Shown: piece by piece, positions 7,810-14,742 of the stretch
Position numbering within the stretch: the first letter of the stretch is position 1
Layout of the letters: each line of letters begins with the position of its first letter
Source: JAKSUT01 sp045616505
GTDB lineage: Bacteria; Cyanobacteriota; Vampirovibrionia; Gastranaerophilales; Gastranaerophilaceae
Length of the DNA stretch: 20,717 nt
Assembly (NCBI GenBank): GCA_045616505.1
Contig: JAZLGV010000108.1
Span: 1-20,717 of the forward strand
Reading direction: 5' to 3'
Made by a program: the position numbers and the translations under genes
The notes under the pieces: model-generated
What the model saw: only the letters and a program-made list of their open reading frames with translations
What the model was told of the DNA's origin: nothing
The model's database searches: none

Positions 7810-8341
7810 TTCTACCTCCGTCTTTTAATTCAAAAGTAGAAATACCTACAATAGTAATCAAAACTAAAATTACAAATAATAAAAATGAAACAAAATTATC
7901 TATAAAAACACTTTCAAATATTGATTTGCTTATAATGTCAGTTTCTAAAACTTGTTCTTTTAAAGCCACCCAAGCAATATTACTATCCAAATTTAATGAA
8001 GTTGCAATCAAATAAACCAACGATAAAAATAAAATTCCAAGAAATAAAATTGAGAAATACAATCTTGCAGATTTTGTTATTCTTAATTTACTCAAATTCA
8101 AATTTACATTCTTTGCAAAAACAAAAAACAAAAAAGGAATTAACAAACAGAAAAAGAAAATATGTATTCCCACATTAATCCAAACTCCAAGCATACAAAA
8201 AATAATTGCTACAAACACAAATGAAACTAAAGAAAAAGCAATAGTTTTAAAAGCATTTGTAAAAATAGCTAATAATACGAATAAGACAGTACCTCCCGCT
8301 GCACAAAAAAACAATAAACTTTTAAGAATATCTATATCCAC
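7802..8341 (-). CDS. nuoJ: NADH-quinone oxidoreductase subunit J (divergent)
   Basis: A 179-residue protein with five predicted membrane helices (about 7-28, 31-52, 56-76, 92-113 and 148-170) at the head of the operon, in the position of nuoJ. Its sequence is poorly conserved. In TM3 the E. coli block EIIVYAGAIMVLF corresponds to HIFFFCLLIPFLF here. The Glu (E55) is H60, the conserved Tyr (Y59) is F64 and the Gly of the pi-bulge (G61) is L66. The start is GTG at 8341 with AAGGTG five bases upstream. It overlaps nuoK by 8 bp. Upstream lies a divergent promoter region, not nuoI. Identity rests on size, topology and order more than on residues. Confidence 0.75.
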   Translation of the reverse strand: MDIDILKSLLFFCAAGGTVLFVLLAIFTNAFKTIAFSLVSFVFVAIIFCMLGVWINVGIHIFFFCLLIPFLFFVFAKNVNLNLSKLRITKSARLYFSILFLGILFLSLVYLIATSLNLDSNIAWVALKEQVLETDIISKSIFESVFIDNFVSFLLFVILVLITIVGISTFELKDGGRNE

Positions 8342-8396
8342 CGATACACCTTAAATTTAGCTACTAATAAACTTCAAGTATTACTCTATGTTTACA

Positions 8397-8426
8397 TTTA
8401 TACTACATAAAAAAATACTGTTATAA
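8397..8426 (-). promoter_or_regulatory. Candidate promoter of the nuoJKLMN operon
   Basis: Read on the minus strand, a -10-like TATAAA (8397-8402) lies 18 bases after a weak -35-like TTATAA (8421-8426). This gives a leader of roughly 50 bases before the nuoJ GTG. Its -35 overlaps the -10 of the opposing promoter, so the two might compete. The match is modest. Confidence 0.35.
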
Positions 8427-8427
8427 T
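8419..8427 (+). promoter_or_regulatory. Extended -10 promoter of the TPR-GHL10 operon
   Basis: TGT followed by a perfect TATAAT (8422-8427) forms an extended -10. The predicted start is near 8434, about 27 bases before the TPR gene. No strong -35 is seen 17 bases upstream, which extended -10 promoters can tolerate. Confidence 0.65.
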
Positions 8428-8460
8428 AGTAGATGTTGTGAATTATTAAGTTGGATTTTT

Positions 8461-9099
8461 ATGATAAAAAAATTACTATATTTTTTAATATTATTCATTA
8501 TTCCTATTCACTCTTATGCAACTGAATTTGCAGGTGCAGAATACAATATTTACGGCTATAATTTAAAGCCTGATGATTGCAGAATTTACACACAAAAAGG
8601 CGATAAATTCTTAAAAAAATACGACAGCACTTATGATAAAAAACTAAAAGCAGAATATCTAAAAGAAGCACTAAAAAATTATTATCTTGCCACAAAAGCA
8701 CACAACGATTGTTTTGAAGCAAAAATTGGTCTTGGAAGAATTTATGATGAAATGAAATTAGATAAATATGCAAAAGAACAATTTTTCTTTGCATATAACG
8801 TAAATAGTTCAAATCCAGAATTAAATTACAGATTTGGAAACTTTTACTACAAAAGACAATATTTAACAAAAGCGAGATTTCATTATGAAATCGCCTACAA
8901 AAATGGATACGCAAATAATTATGACTTAAATTACAAAATGGCAAACACATATAGCCAATTAGCAAATGCGGAAAAAGCAGCTTTTCACAGAAAAAAAGCA
9001 GACAATATAAGAAAAAAAGAATTAGGAGAGGCAAATAAAATACATTCATTGGATGACAACAATTCAAATAATACGCAGTATTATTTATTTGTAAAATAG
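8461..9099 (+). CDS. Secreted TPR-repeat protein
   Basis: A 212-residue protein with an N-terminal signal peptide (about 1-20, ending SYA) and then three to four helical repeats of the tetratricopeptide type (about 49-83, 84-117, 118-150 and 154-185). The repeats carry typical pairs such as GLGRIYDEMKLDKYAKEQF and FGNFYYKRQYLTKARFHYE. TPR domains bind partner proteins, so it is likely a periplasmic or surface scaffold. It has no catalytic motif. It is first in a plus-strand operon and its stop is only 18 bases from the start of the secreted GHL10 hydrolase, which suggests that the two exported proteins act together. The ribosome-binding site before 8461 is weak (TTGGA). The specific function is unknown. 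Confidence 0.85.
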   Translation: MIKKLLYFLILFIIPIHSYATEFAGAEYNIYGYNLKPDDCRIYTQKGDKFLKKYDSTYDKKLKAEYLKEALKNYYLATKAHNDCFEAKIGLGRIYDEMKLDKYAKEQFFFAYNVNSSNPELNYRFGNFYYKRQYLTKARFHYEIAYKNGYANNYDLNYKMANTYSQLANAEKAAFHRKKADNIRKKELGEANKIHSLDDNNSNNTQYYLFVK

Positions 9100-9117
9100 A
9101 TGACACTTGGGATAGGG

Positions 9118-10974
9118 ATGAAAAGTTTATTTAAAAATTTATTAATTTTATTATTATCATTTATATGTTGCACATTATCTAGTGTAGCATTTGCTAATGA
9201 TGAAATAGATGAACAAATTATTTTTAAACAATCTTCATATCGTATCTCTGCAATTGACCCAAATATTTCAACAAATGCTCAAGGAAGTTTTTTCCCAGGA
9301 TTAAGAGGTTCAAACCAACTTATCGTTTACACTCCAAGCTTTGGGTTAAGAACAAATACAAACGAATTTGGTTCTGAAGCGATAGTTCAAGGAAATACTG
9401 TTGTTTCATTAAGTGGTGCAGATTCAATCATTCCAAGCGATGGTATTGTTATAAGCGGGCATGGACGTGCTAAAAAATGGATAAACGAAAACCTTGTTAT
9501 CGGGGCAAAAGTTTATGTAAACAGAGAAACTAAAACATTAAATGTTTATATCGTTCCAGATAGTTTTATTTTTGGAGCTAAAGAAAGAATTAAAGAAACA
9601 CAAGACATAATCAATTATTACAAAAAAAATATGTTTGATTATGAATTTAAAATGCCTTGCAGTTACATAAACAAAGCTCAATATTACATTAAAAAAGCGG
9701 AACGTTCTACAAAAGAAGTTCAAAAATATTCTGCATCTGCAATAGACTATGCAAACCAAGCTTTAGCATATTCTATTCCTTACAAAAAAAATGAATTAAA
9801 AGGTGTTTGGATTAGACCAACTCAAAAAAATCCAGAACAAGTAACAATTGCATTAGACAAAATTAATTCCGCAGGAATAAAAGAAGTATTTTTAGAAACT
9901 TATTTTCACGGAAAAACAATATTCCCTAGTGCAACAATGGAATATTATGGTTTTACAACACAAAATGAAATATTTTCAGGTTGGGACCCTCTAAAAGTTT
10001 GGATAGAAGAAGCACACAAAAGAAATATGAAAATACATATTTGGTTTGAAACATTCTATGTTGGAAACAAAAATCCTGCATACTATCCAAACAGTATATT
10101 AGCAGTTAAACCTGACTGGGCAAATGTTACAAAGAAAAATTTTGATTCACTAACACCTGTGCCATCTATTTCAGAACACAACGGTTATTTCATTGACCCA
10201 GCAAACCCTGAAGTTCAATTGTTTTTAGAAAGTTTACTAAAAGAAATTCTAACAAAATACAAACCTGATGGCATAAATCTTGATTACATAAGATATCCTC
10301 AATCAATTGCAAAAAAATTTTCAACTTATGATTTGTCAAATTGGGGTTATACAGAATACGCAAGAAACGAATTTAAAGAAAGATACGGAATAGATCCTCT
10401 TGATATTTTGCCAAACGATTCTATGTGGATAATTTGGGCAAAATACAGACAAGACCAAATAACAGCATTCGTAAGTAGAATTAGAAAACTTACACGAAAA
10501 CATAATACAAAATTGACAACCGTAATCTTCCCTGACCGAAACAAAGCACTTGAAACAAAACAACAAGACTGGAGTACTTGGTCAAACTTAGGTTATGTTG
10601 ATGGATTCACACCATTACTTTTAACAAATGACGCAAAAACTGCAGTTGTCATGTTAAAAGATGTTATCAAACACAAACAAGACTCTACAGAACTTTATGC
10701 TGGTTTATTTGCCCCATTTATGGGTGCAACAAACCAAGATTTACTAAAACAAATCTATGAAGCGAGAAAAATAGGTGCAAAAGGCATAATTATGTTTGAT
10801 TACGCACACCTTAACGAAGGCTACAGAGATACACTTTCAACAAGAGTATTTAACGAAAACTATACTCAAATGCTAGAAGAAAAAAGTAAAAATAAAAAAT
10901 TATTAAAACCCAAAAACCAAGATGATAAAAATAAAAAATCACCTAACAAAAAAAGAGGTAAAAATGGAAAATAA
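9118..10974 (+). CDS. Secreted glycoside-hydrolase-like 10 (GHL10/DUF187) protein
   Basis: A 618-residue exported protein. The signal peptide covers about 1-25 (ending AFA). A beta-rich N-terminal domain (about 35-155) contains NEFGSEAIV and GIVISGHGRAKKW, a pattern I associate with accessory domains of envelope glycosidases. A helical linker follows, then the GHL10 TIM barrel (about 225-555) with GVWIRP, WFETFYVG, GYFIDPANP and GINLDYIRYP. D389 in the last motif is a likely active-site acid. The final 35 or so residues are a Lys/Asn-rich tail. The ATG at 9118 is preferred over one at 9100 because the signal peptide begins there and purine-rich GGGATAGGG precedes it. The family is thought to cleave glycan, possibly cell-wall or exopolysaccharide, but the substrate is not established. 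Confidence 0.88.
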   Translation: MKSLFKNLLILLLSFICCTLSSVAFANDEIDEQIIFKQSSYRISAIDPNISTNAQGSFFPGLRGSNQLIVYTPSFGLRTNTNEFGSEAIVQGNTVVSLSGADSIIPSDGIVISGHGRAKKWINENLVIGAKVYVNRETKTLNVYIVPDSFIFGAKERIKETQDIINYYKKNMFDYEFKMPCSYINKAQYYIKKAERSTKEVQKYSASAIDYANQALAYSIPYKKNELKGVWIRPTQKNPEQVTIALDKINSAGIKEVFLETYFHGKTIFPSATMEYYGFTTQNEIFSGWDPLKVWIEEAHKRNMKIHIWFETFYVGNKNPAYYPNSILAVKPDWANVTKKNFDSLTPVPSISEHNGYFIDPANPEVQLFLESLLKEILTKYKPDGINLDYIRYPQSIAKKFSTYDLSNWGYTEYARNEFKERYGIDPLDILPNDSMWIIWAKYRQDQITAFVSRIRKLTRKHNTKLTTVIFPDRNKALETKQQDWSTWSNLGYVDGFTPLLLTNDAKTAVVMLKDVIKHKQDSTELYAGLFAPFMGATNQDLLKQIYEARKIGAKGIIMFDYAHLNEGYRDTLSTRVFNENYTQMLEEKSKNKKLLKPKNQDDKNKKSPNKKRGKNGK

Positions 10975-11158
10975 TGAAGAAGAAAGAAAAGAACGCAAAT
11001 TTTTAGGCGTTATGTTTCATTGTTGCAACATATATGGTAGAATTTACAAGAATAAAGAAGGCACAGCCTATGTTGGTAATTGCCCAAGATGTATGAAATC
11101 AATAAGGGTAAATATTGGTGAAGGCGGTACGAATGCGAGGTTTTTCAATGCTTACTAA
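10964..11158 (+). CDS. Small Cys-rich (putative zinc-ribbon) protein
   Basis: A 64-residue protein beginning at the ATG at 10964, with AGAGGT just upstream. The ORF overlaps the end of the GHL10 gene by 11 bp and the start of the M20 peptidase gene by 11 bp. After a charged N-terminus come FHCCNIYGRIYKN, then GTAYVGNCPRCMKS, then GEGGTNARFF. The paired HCC and CPRC clusters look like the two halves of a zinc knuckle. From memory, small hypothetical proteins with the same GTAY-G-CP-C pattern and a GPGGTS-RFF ending occur in several phyla, so this is probably a conserved family without known function. There is no signal peptide, so it is cytoplasmic, unlike the two proteins encoded before it. 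Confidence 0.8.
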   Translation: MENNEEERKERKFLGVMFHCCNIYGRIYKNKEGTAYVGNCPRCMKSIRVNIGEGGTNARFFNAY

Positions 11159-12377
11159 CACAAACGATGAATTAACAGAAATTTTTAAAACTTTAGTACA
11201 AATTCCATCTCCAACACTTTCAGAAGAAAAAGTTATCGAATGGATACTAGATTTTTGCAAAAAAAATAACATCAAAGCTGAACTTAATGATTACAAAGAC
11301 GTACTTATAAAAGTTCCTGCAACTGATACAAATAAAAAACCAATTTTATTATCTTCTCACATGGATGTAGTTGGAGACTTTTCACCAATCAACCTTGTAG
11401 AAGAAGATGGAGTCATCAAAACAGACGGTAAAAGAACACTTGGTGCAGACGATAAAGCTGGTGTAAGTTGTGGTCTATTACTTGCAAAAGAAATAGCAAA
11501 TTCAACAGATATTAAACATGGTGGCTTAGAAATTGTCTTTACTAGAGATGAAGAAAAAAACATGACTGGTATTCGAAATGTAGATTTTTCTAAATTAGAA
11601 GCTAAACATGTTCTTGTATTAGACGGCGATAGATTGGGCGTGCTTGAAGTTTCTGGTGCAAGTTATACAAATGCTCACCTAATTGTTACAACTCCTTATG
11701 GTGGTCATTCTGGCGTTGATATACACGAACGTCACAGATTGAATGCAGCAAAACTTGTCGCAGAATTAATAATGAATATTCCTCAAGGTGTATATTACAA
11801 AGACGAAACAGGTACAATTACCTCTATAAACATCGGAACAATCATTGCTGGTAACATTGAAGGAAACGCTGGAAAAATTGCACAAGACCAAATAAAATGT
11901 GATAGTTATATTGATTACTTTATGGAAAACGCTATTACAAACATCATTAATACTGATGCACAAGTTTCATATTCTATCAGAAGTGCAAGTGTTGCAAAAG
12001 AAAATGAATTAAAAGCATTAATTGAAAATTTAGTAAAAGAATTTAACGAAAAATATGAAAAATATGCACAAGCAAAAATCATTTTCACAGAGCACATACC
12101 TCAATTTGAACGTTCAGAAGATCCGACAATTGAAAATGTTTATAAAAAAGCAACTGAAAAGCTTGGTATGACACAAACTATAAAATCATTCCACGCTGGT
12201 GCAGAAACTCACATTTATGCTAAAAATAAAAACAAAAATGGAGAAACATTCTCACCTTACTTAATGGGTGTTGCAAACATCTATAACATGCACTCATCTT
12301 CTGAAAACATTGAAATTCAAACACTTACACAAGGCTATGAATTAGTAAAAGAAATATTTATGGAATTTAATCAATAA
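11148..12377 (+). CDS. M20-family metallopeptidase, peptidase T-like
   Basis: A 409-residue cytoplasmic zinc aminopeptidase or dipeptidase of the M20 family, closest in layout to PepT-like proteins. Metal and catalytic positions are visible: SSHMDVV (H71, D73), GADDKAG (D101, bridging), RDEEKNMTG (E135/E136, general base and ligand), LDGD (D159/D161) and NMHSSSENI (H382). A lid or dimerisation domain lies at about 175-290, with GGHSG and HxxHR-like blocks. The start at 11148 is chosen from GCGAGG seven bases upstream; it lies within the end of the small Cys-rich gene. The 3' end overlaps convergent hemW by 11 bp. Substrate assignment as a tripeptidase is tentative, and a broader di- or tripeptidase role in amino-acid salvage is equally possible. 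Confidence 0.88.
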   Translation: MLTNTNDELTEIFKTLVQIPSPTLSEEKVIEWILDFCKKNNIKAELNDYKDVLIKVPATDTNKKPILLSSHMDVVGDFSPINLVEEDGVIKTDGKRTLGADDKAGVSCGLLLAKEIANSTDIKHGGLEIVFTRDEEKNMTGIRNVDFSKLEAKHVLVLDGDRLGVLEVSGASYTNAHLIVTTPYGGHSGVDIHERHRLNAAKLVAELIMNIPQGVYYKDETGTITSINIGTIIAGNIEGNAGKIAQDQIKCDSYIDYFMENAITNIINTDAQVSYSIRSASVAKENELKALIENLVKEFNEKYEKYAQAKIIFTEHIPQFERSEDPTIENVYKKATEKLGMTQTIKSFHAGAETHIYAKNKNKNGETFSPYLMGVANIYNMHSSSENIEIQTLTQGYELVKEIFMEFNQ

Positions 12378-13449
12378 ATTCACATAAAATATCATTACTA
12401 ATCATCAACCCATTCAAAGTCAAAGCCCAACCTGTTTGAGTTTTGACAAGATAATCAGAATATTTATCAAGAACTTCGGAATATTTTTTATCAAAATCAA
12501 TTCCGAAGTTTTTGTTTATCTCAAAAACATTTATTCCGTCACATTTTCGAAACCCTAAAAATATAGTTTCTTCAAGCATTTCTTGTTTTGTCTGAACATG
12601 AGAAATTTCTTTTTTTAAAGGATTTTCAATATATTCTTCTAATGAAGAAAAATTAGTATAACGAACGTTATCGCAATATCCACTTGCAGCACAGCCAAAA
12701 CCATAATAACTGTTATTTTCCCAGTAATTAGTATTATGCCTTGAATATTTATATTTTTTTGAAAAATTACTTATTTCATAATGTTCAAAACCCGATTTTT
12801 CAAGATAATCACAAGCAAGCAAGTACATGTCAGCTTGCAAATCTAAATCGGGCAAAGCAGTTGGCATATTTTTATAAAAAGCACAACCCTCATCAATTTT
12901 TAACCCATACAAAGAAACATGGGAAATATCAAACTCCAAAGCAGTTTTTAAATCTGCTAAAAAACTTTCTTTAGACTGATTTGGCAAACCATAAATAAAA
13001 TCAACGCTAATATTTTTAAACCCAGCATTTATTGCATTTTCAATTACATTTTTTGCTTCTAAGGAATTATGCCTGCGACCAATCTTTTTTAATATTTCAT
13101 CATCAAAAGATTGCACCCCAATACTCAAACGATTAAAACCTAATTGAATTAAACCTTTCAAATATTCTATATCTGCATCATTTGGATTAACTTCAATAGT
13201 TATCTCCGCATCTTTTGAGAAATTAAAACAGTCAAAAATCAACTTTAACTCATCTAAAGATAACAATGATGGAGTTCCGCCACCAAAATATAAAGTTTTT
13301 AATAAATCATTTTTATATTCATTTTTAATTTGCTTTTTCAACGCTTTTAAATAGGCATCTTTTAAATCTAATTTATTATAAGAAACAAAAGAGCAATAAA
13401 AGCACTTACTCAAACAAAAAGGAATATGAATATAAGCAGACTCTATCAT
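12367..13449 (-). CDS. hemW: HemW-type radical SAM heme chaperone
   Basis: A 360-residue radical SAM protein with the cluster motif CLSKCFYCSF (C12, C16, C19) after HIPF, then GGGTPS (57-61), EVNPND, SIGVQSF, DFIYGLPNQ and RHNTNYW. Phe follows the third Cys where true oxygen-independent coproporphyrinogen dehydrogenase (HemN) has a fourth Cys, so this is HemW, which binds heme and delivers it to respiratory enzymes, rather than a biosynthetic oxidase. Databases often mislabel it as HemN. It is the last gene of serA-purA-hemW. Its ATG overlaps the purA stop as ATGA, and its stop overlaps the end of the convergent M20 peptidase gene by 11 bp. No terminator fits there. Confidence 0.9.
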   Translation of the reverse strand: MIESAYIHIPFCLSKCFYCSFVSYNKLDLKDAYLKALKKQIKNEYKNDLLKTLYFGGGTPSLLSLDELKLIFDCFNFSKDAEITIEVNPNDADIEYLKGLIQLGFNRLSIGVQSFDDEILKKIGRRHNSLEAKNVIENAINAGFKNISVDFIYGLPNQSKESFLADLKTALEFDISHVSLYGLKIDEGCAFYKNMPTALPDLDLQADMYLLACDYLEKSGFEHYEISNFSKKYKYSRHNTNYWENNSYYGFGCAASGYCDNVRYTNFSSLEEYIENPLKKEISHVQTKQEMLEETIFLGFRKCDGINVFEINKNFGIDFDKKYSEVLDKYSDYLVKTQTGWALTLNGLMISNDILCEFID

Positions 13450-14726
13450 AGAAATATAGTTTGCTCTCTATCTGGGCCAACACTTATGATAGAAATTGGA
13501 ATTTCAAACAATTCTTCCAATCTTTTCAAATAATCTTTTGCTAATTGTGGCAAATCGTCATAATTTCTAACATTTGAAATATCACATTTCCAACCTTTAT
13601 GAACTTCATATATTGGCTCGAAAAATTTATGTTCAAAAACTTGTGTAGGATAACTTGAAGAAATTTTACCAGTTCTTGTATCTTTATAAGCCACACAAAT
13701 TTTAATTTCATCAAAATCATCAAAAACATCTAATTTAGTAATAGCCATAGAAGTCAAACCACTAACTAAAACGGCATATTTAGCAACAACAGCGTCAAAC
13801 CAACCACATCTTCTTGGACGACCTGTTGTTGTTCCGTATTCATGACCAATTTCTCTTAATCTTTCGCCAATCTCATCATTCAATTCAGTAATAAAAGAGC
13901 CTTCACCAACTCTTGTCATATAAGCTTTAGAAACACCTATTACATCTTCAATAGTTGATGGACCATATCCGCTGCCTACAGCCGCACCACCAGCGATTGG
14001 ATTTGAACTGGTAACAAATGGGTAAGTGCCATAATCAACATCCAACATGACGCCCTGAGCGCCCTCAAAAAGAATTGTTTTCTTTTCTTTCTTATATTCA
14101 TACAAAGTTTCTTGCCAATCTAAATCAATATATGGAGCAAAATATTCAGCATATTTATGACAAAGCAACTCAATATCATATTTTGAATATGGCTTCAACC
14201 CGTAACTTTGCAATTTTGGATTAATGCTATTTAATGCATGGAAAATATTATTTTTTAAAGCTTCTGGAGAATACAAATCTTGTATTTTAAATCCAACTCT
14301 AGCCATTTTATCTGTATATGTAGGTCCAATACCTTTTTTGGTAGTACCAATTTTATTACTAGTTTTTGAATCATTTTCAACGGCATTTTCTATATCCAAA
14401 TGATAAGGCATAGTAATTGAAGCTAAAGGACTAATTTTCAAATTTGACAAATCAATACCATTTTTAACTAGTCCCAAAATTTCTTTCATAAACATTTCTG
14501 GGTGAATAACAGTACCTGGGCCAATATAACAAATTTTATCCTTATACAAAATACCAGAAGGAACCAAATGAAATTTATAAGTTTTTTCATCTACAACAAC
14601 AGTGTGACCGGCATTACAACCGCCTTGATAACGGATTATCATATCTGCATTTTGAGCAAGCAAATCAGTAACTTTTGCTTTACCTTCATCACCCCATTGA
14701 GCTCCAACCACAACTGTATTTTTCAT
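13446..14726 (-). CDS. purA: Adenylosuccinate synthetase
   Basis: PurA joins IMP and aspartate with GTP to form adenylosuccinate, the first committed step from IMP to AMP. The 426 residues span the whole enzyme (E. coli 432): the GTP loop QWGDEGKAK (10-18, catalytic D13), NAGHTVV (H41), TKKGIGPTY, the AGGAAVGSGYGP block, TRVGEGSF, TTGRPRRCGW and ITKLDVFD. The loop has Ala where most enzymes have Gly (GDEGKGK). The ATG at 14726 is chosen over an upstream TTG because TTGGAG lies six bases before it and the protein then starts directly at the conserved N-terminus. It is 16 bases after serA and overlaps hemW by 4 bp. Confidence 0.96.
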   Translation of the reverse strand: MKNTVVVGAQWGDEGKAKVTDLLAQNADMIIRYQGGCNAGHTVVVDEKTYKFHLVPSGILYKDKICYIGPGTVIHPEMFMKEILGLVKNGIDLSNLKISPLASITMPYHLDIENAVENDSKTSNKIGTTKKGIGPTYTDKMARVGFKIQDLYSPEALKNNIFHALNSINPKLQSYGLKPYSKYDIELLCHKYAEYFAPYIDLDWQETLYEYKKEKKTILFEGAQGVMLDVDYGTYPFVTSSNPIAGGAAVGSGYGPSTIEDVIGVSKAYMTRVGEGSFITELNDEIGERLREIGHEYGTTTGRPRRCGWFDAVVAKYAVLVSGLTSMAITKLDVFDDFDEIKICVAYKDTRTGKISSSYPTQVFEHKFFEPIYEVHKGWKCDISNVRNYDDLPQLAKDYLKRLEELFEIPISIISVGPDREQTIFL

Positions 14727-14742
14727 TATTTTCTCCAAATTA

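Noticed and set aside
7746..8015. Plus-strand 89-codon open frame over the nuoJ/nuoK junction
   Set aside because: It is antisense to two overlapping genes with good ribosome-binding sites, and its product has no recognisable motif.
2563..8341. Mrp-type Na+/H+ antiporter or Hyf/Ech hydrogenase membrane module instead of complex I
   Set aside because: Gene order J-K-L-M-N, separate J and K genes, and a 636-residue L subunit with a C-terminal lateral-helix region fit complex I. The long MrpA and fused HyfE proteins are absent.
8504..9106. Minus-strand 200-codon open frame opposite the TPR gene
   Set aside because: It lies wholly antisense to a well-supported signal-peptide/TPR gene. Its translation is rich in Cys, Leu and His without family motifs, as expected of a shadow frame.
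12367..13449. Oxygen-independent coproporphyrinogen oxidase (HemN)
   Set aside because: Phe replaces the fourth Cys after CxxxCxxC, and the protein is shorter than HemN, which fits HemW.
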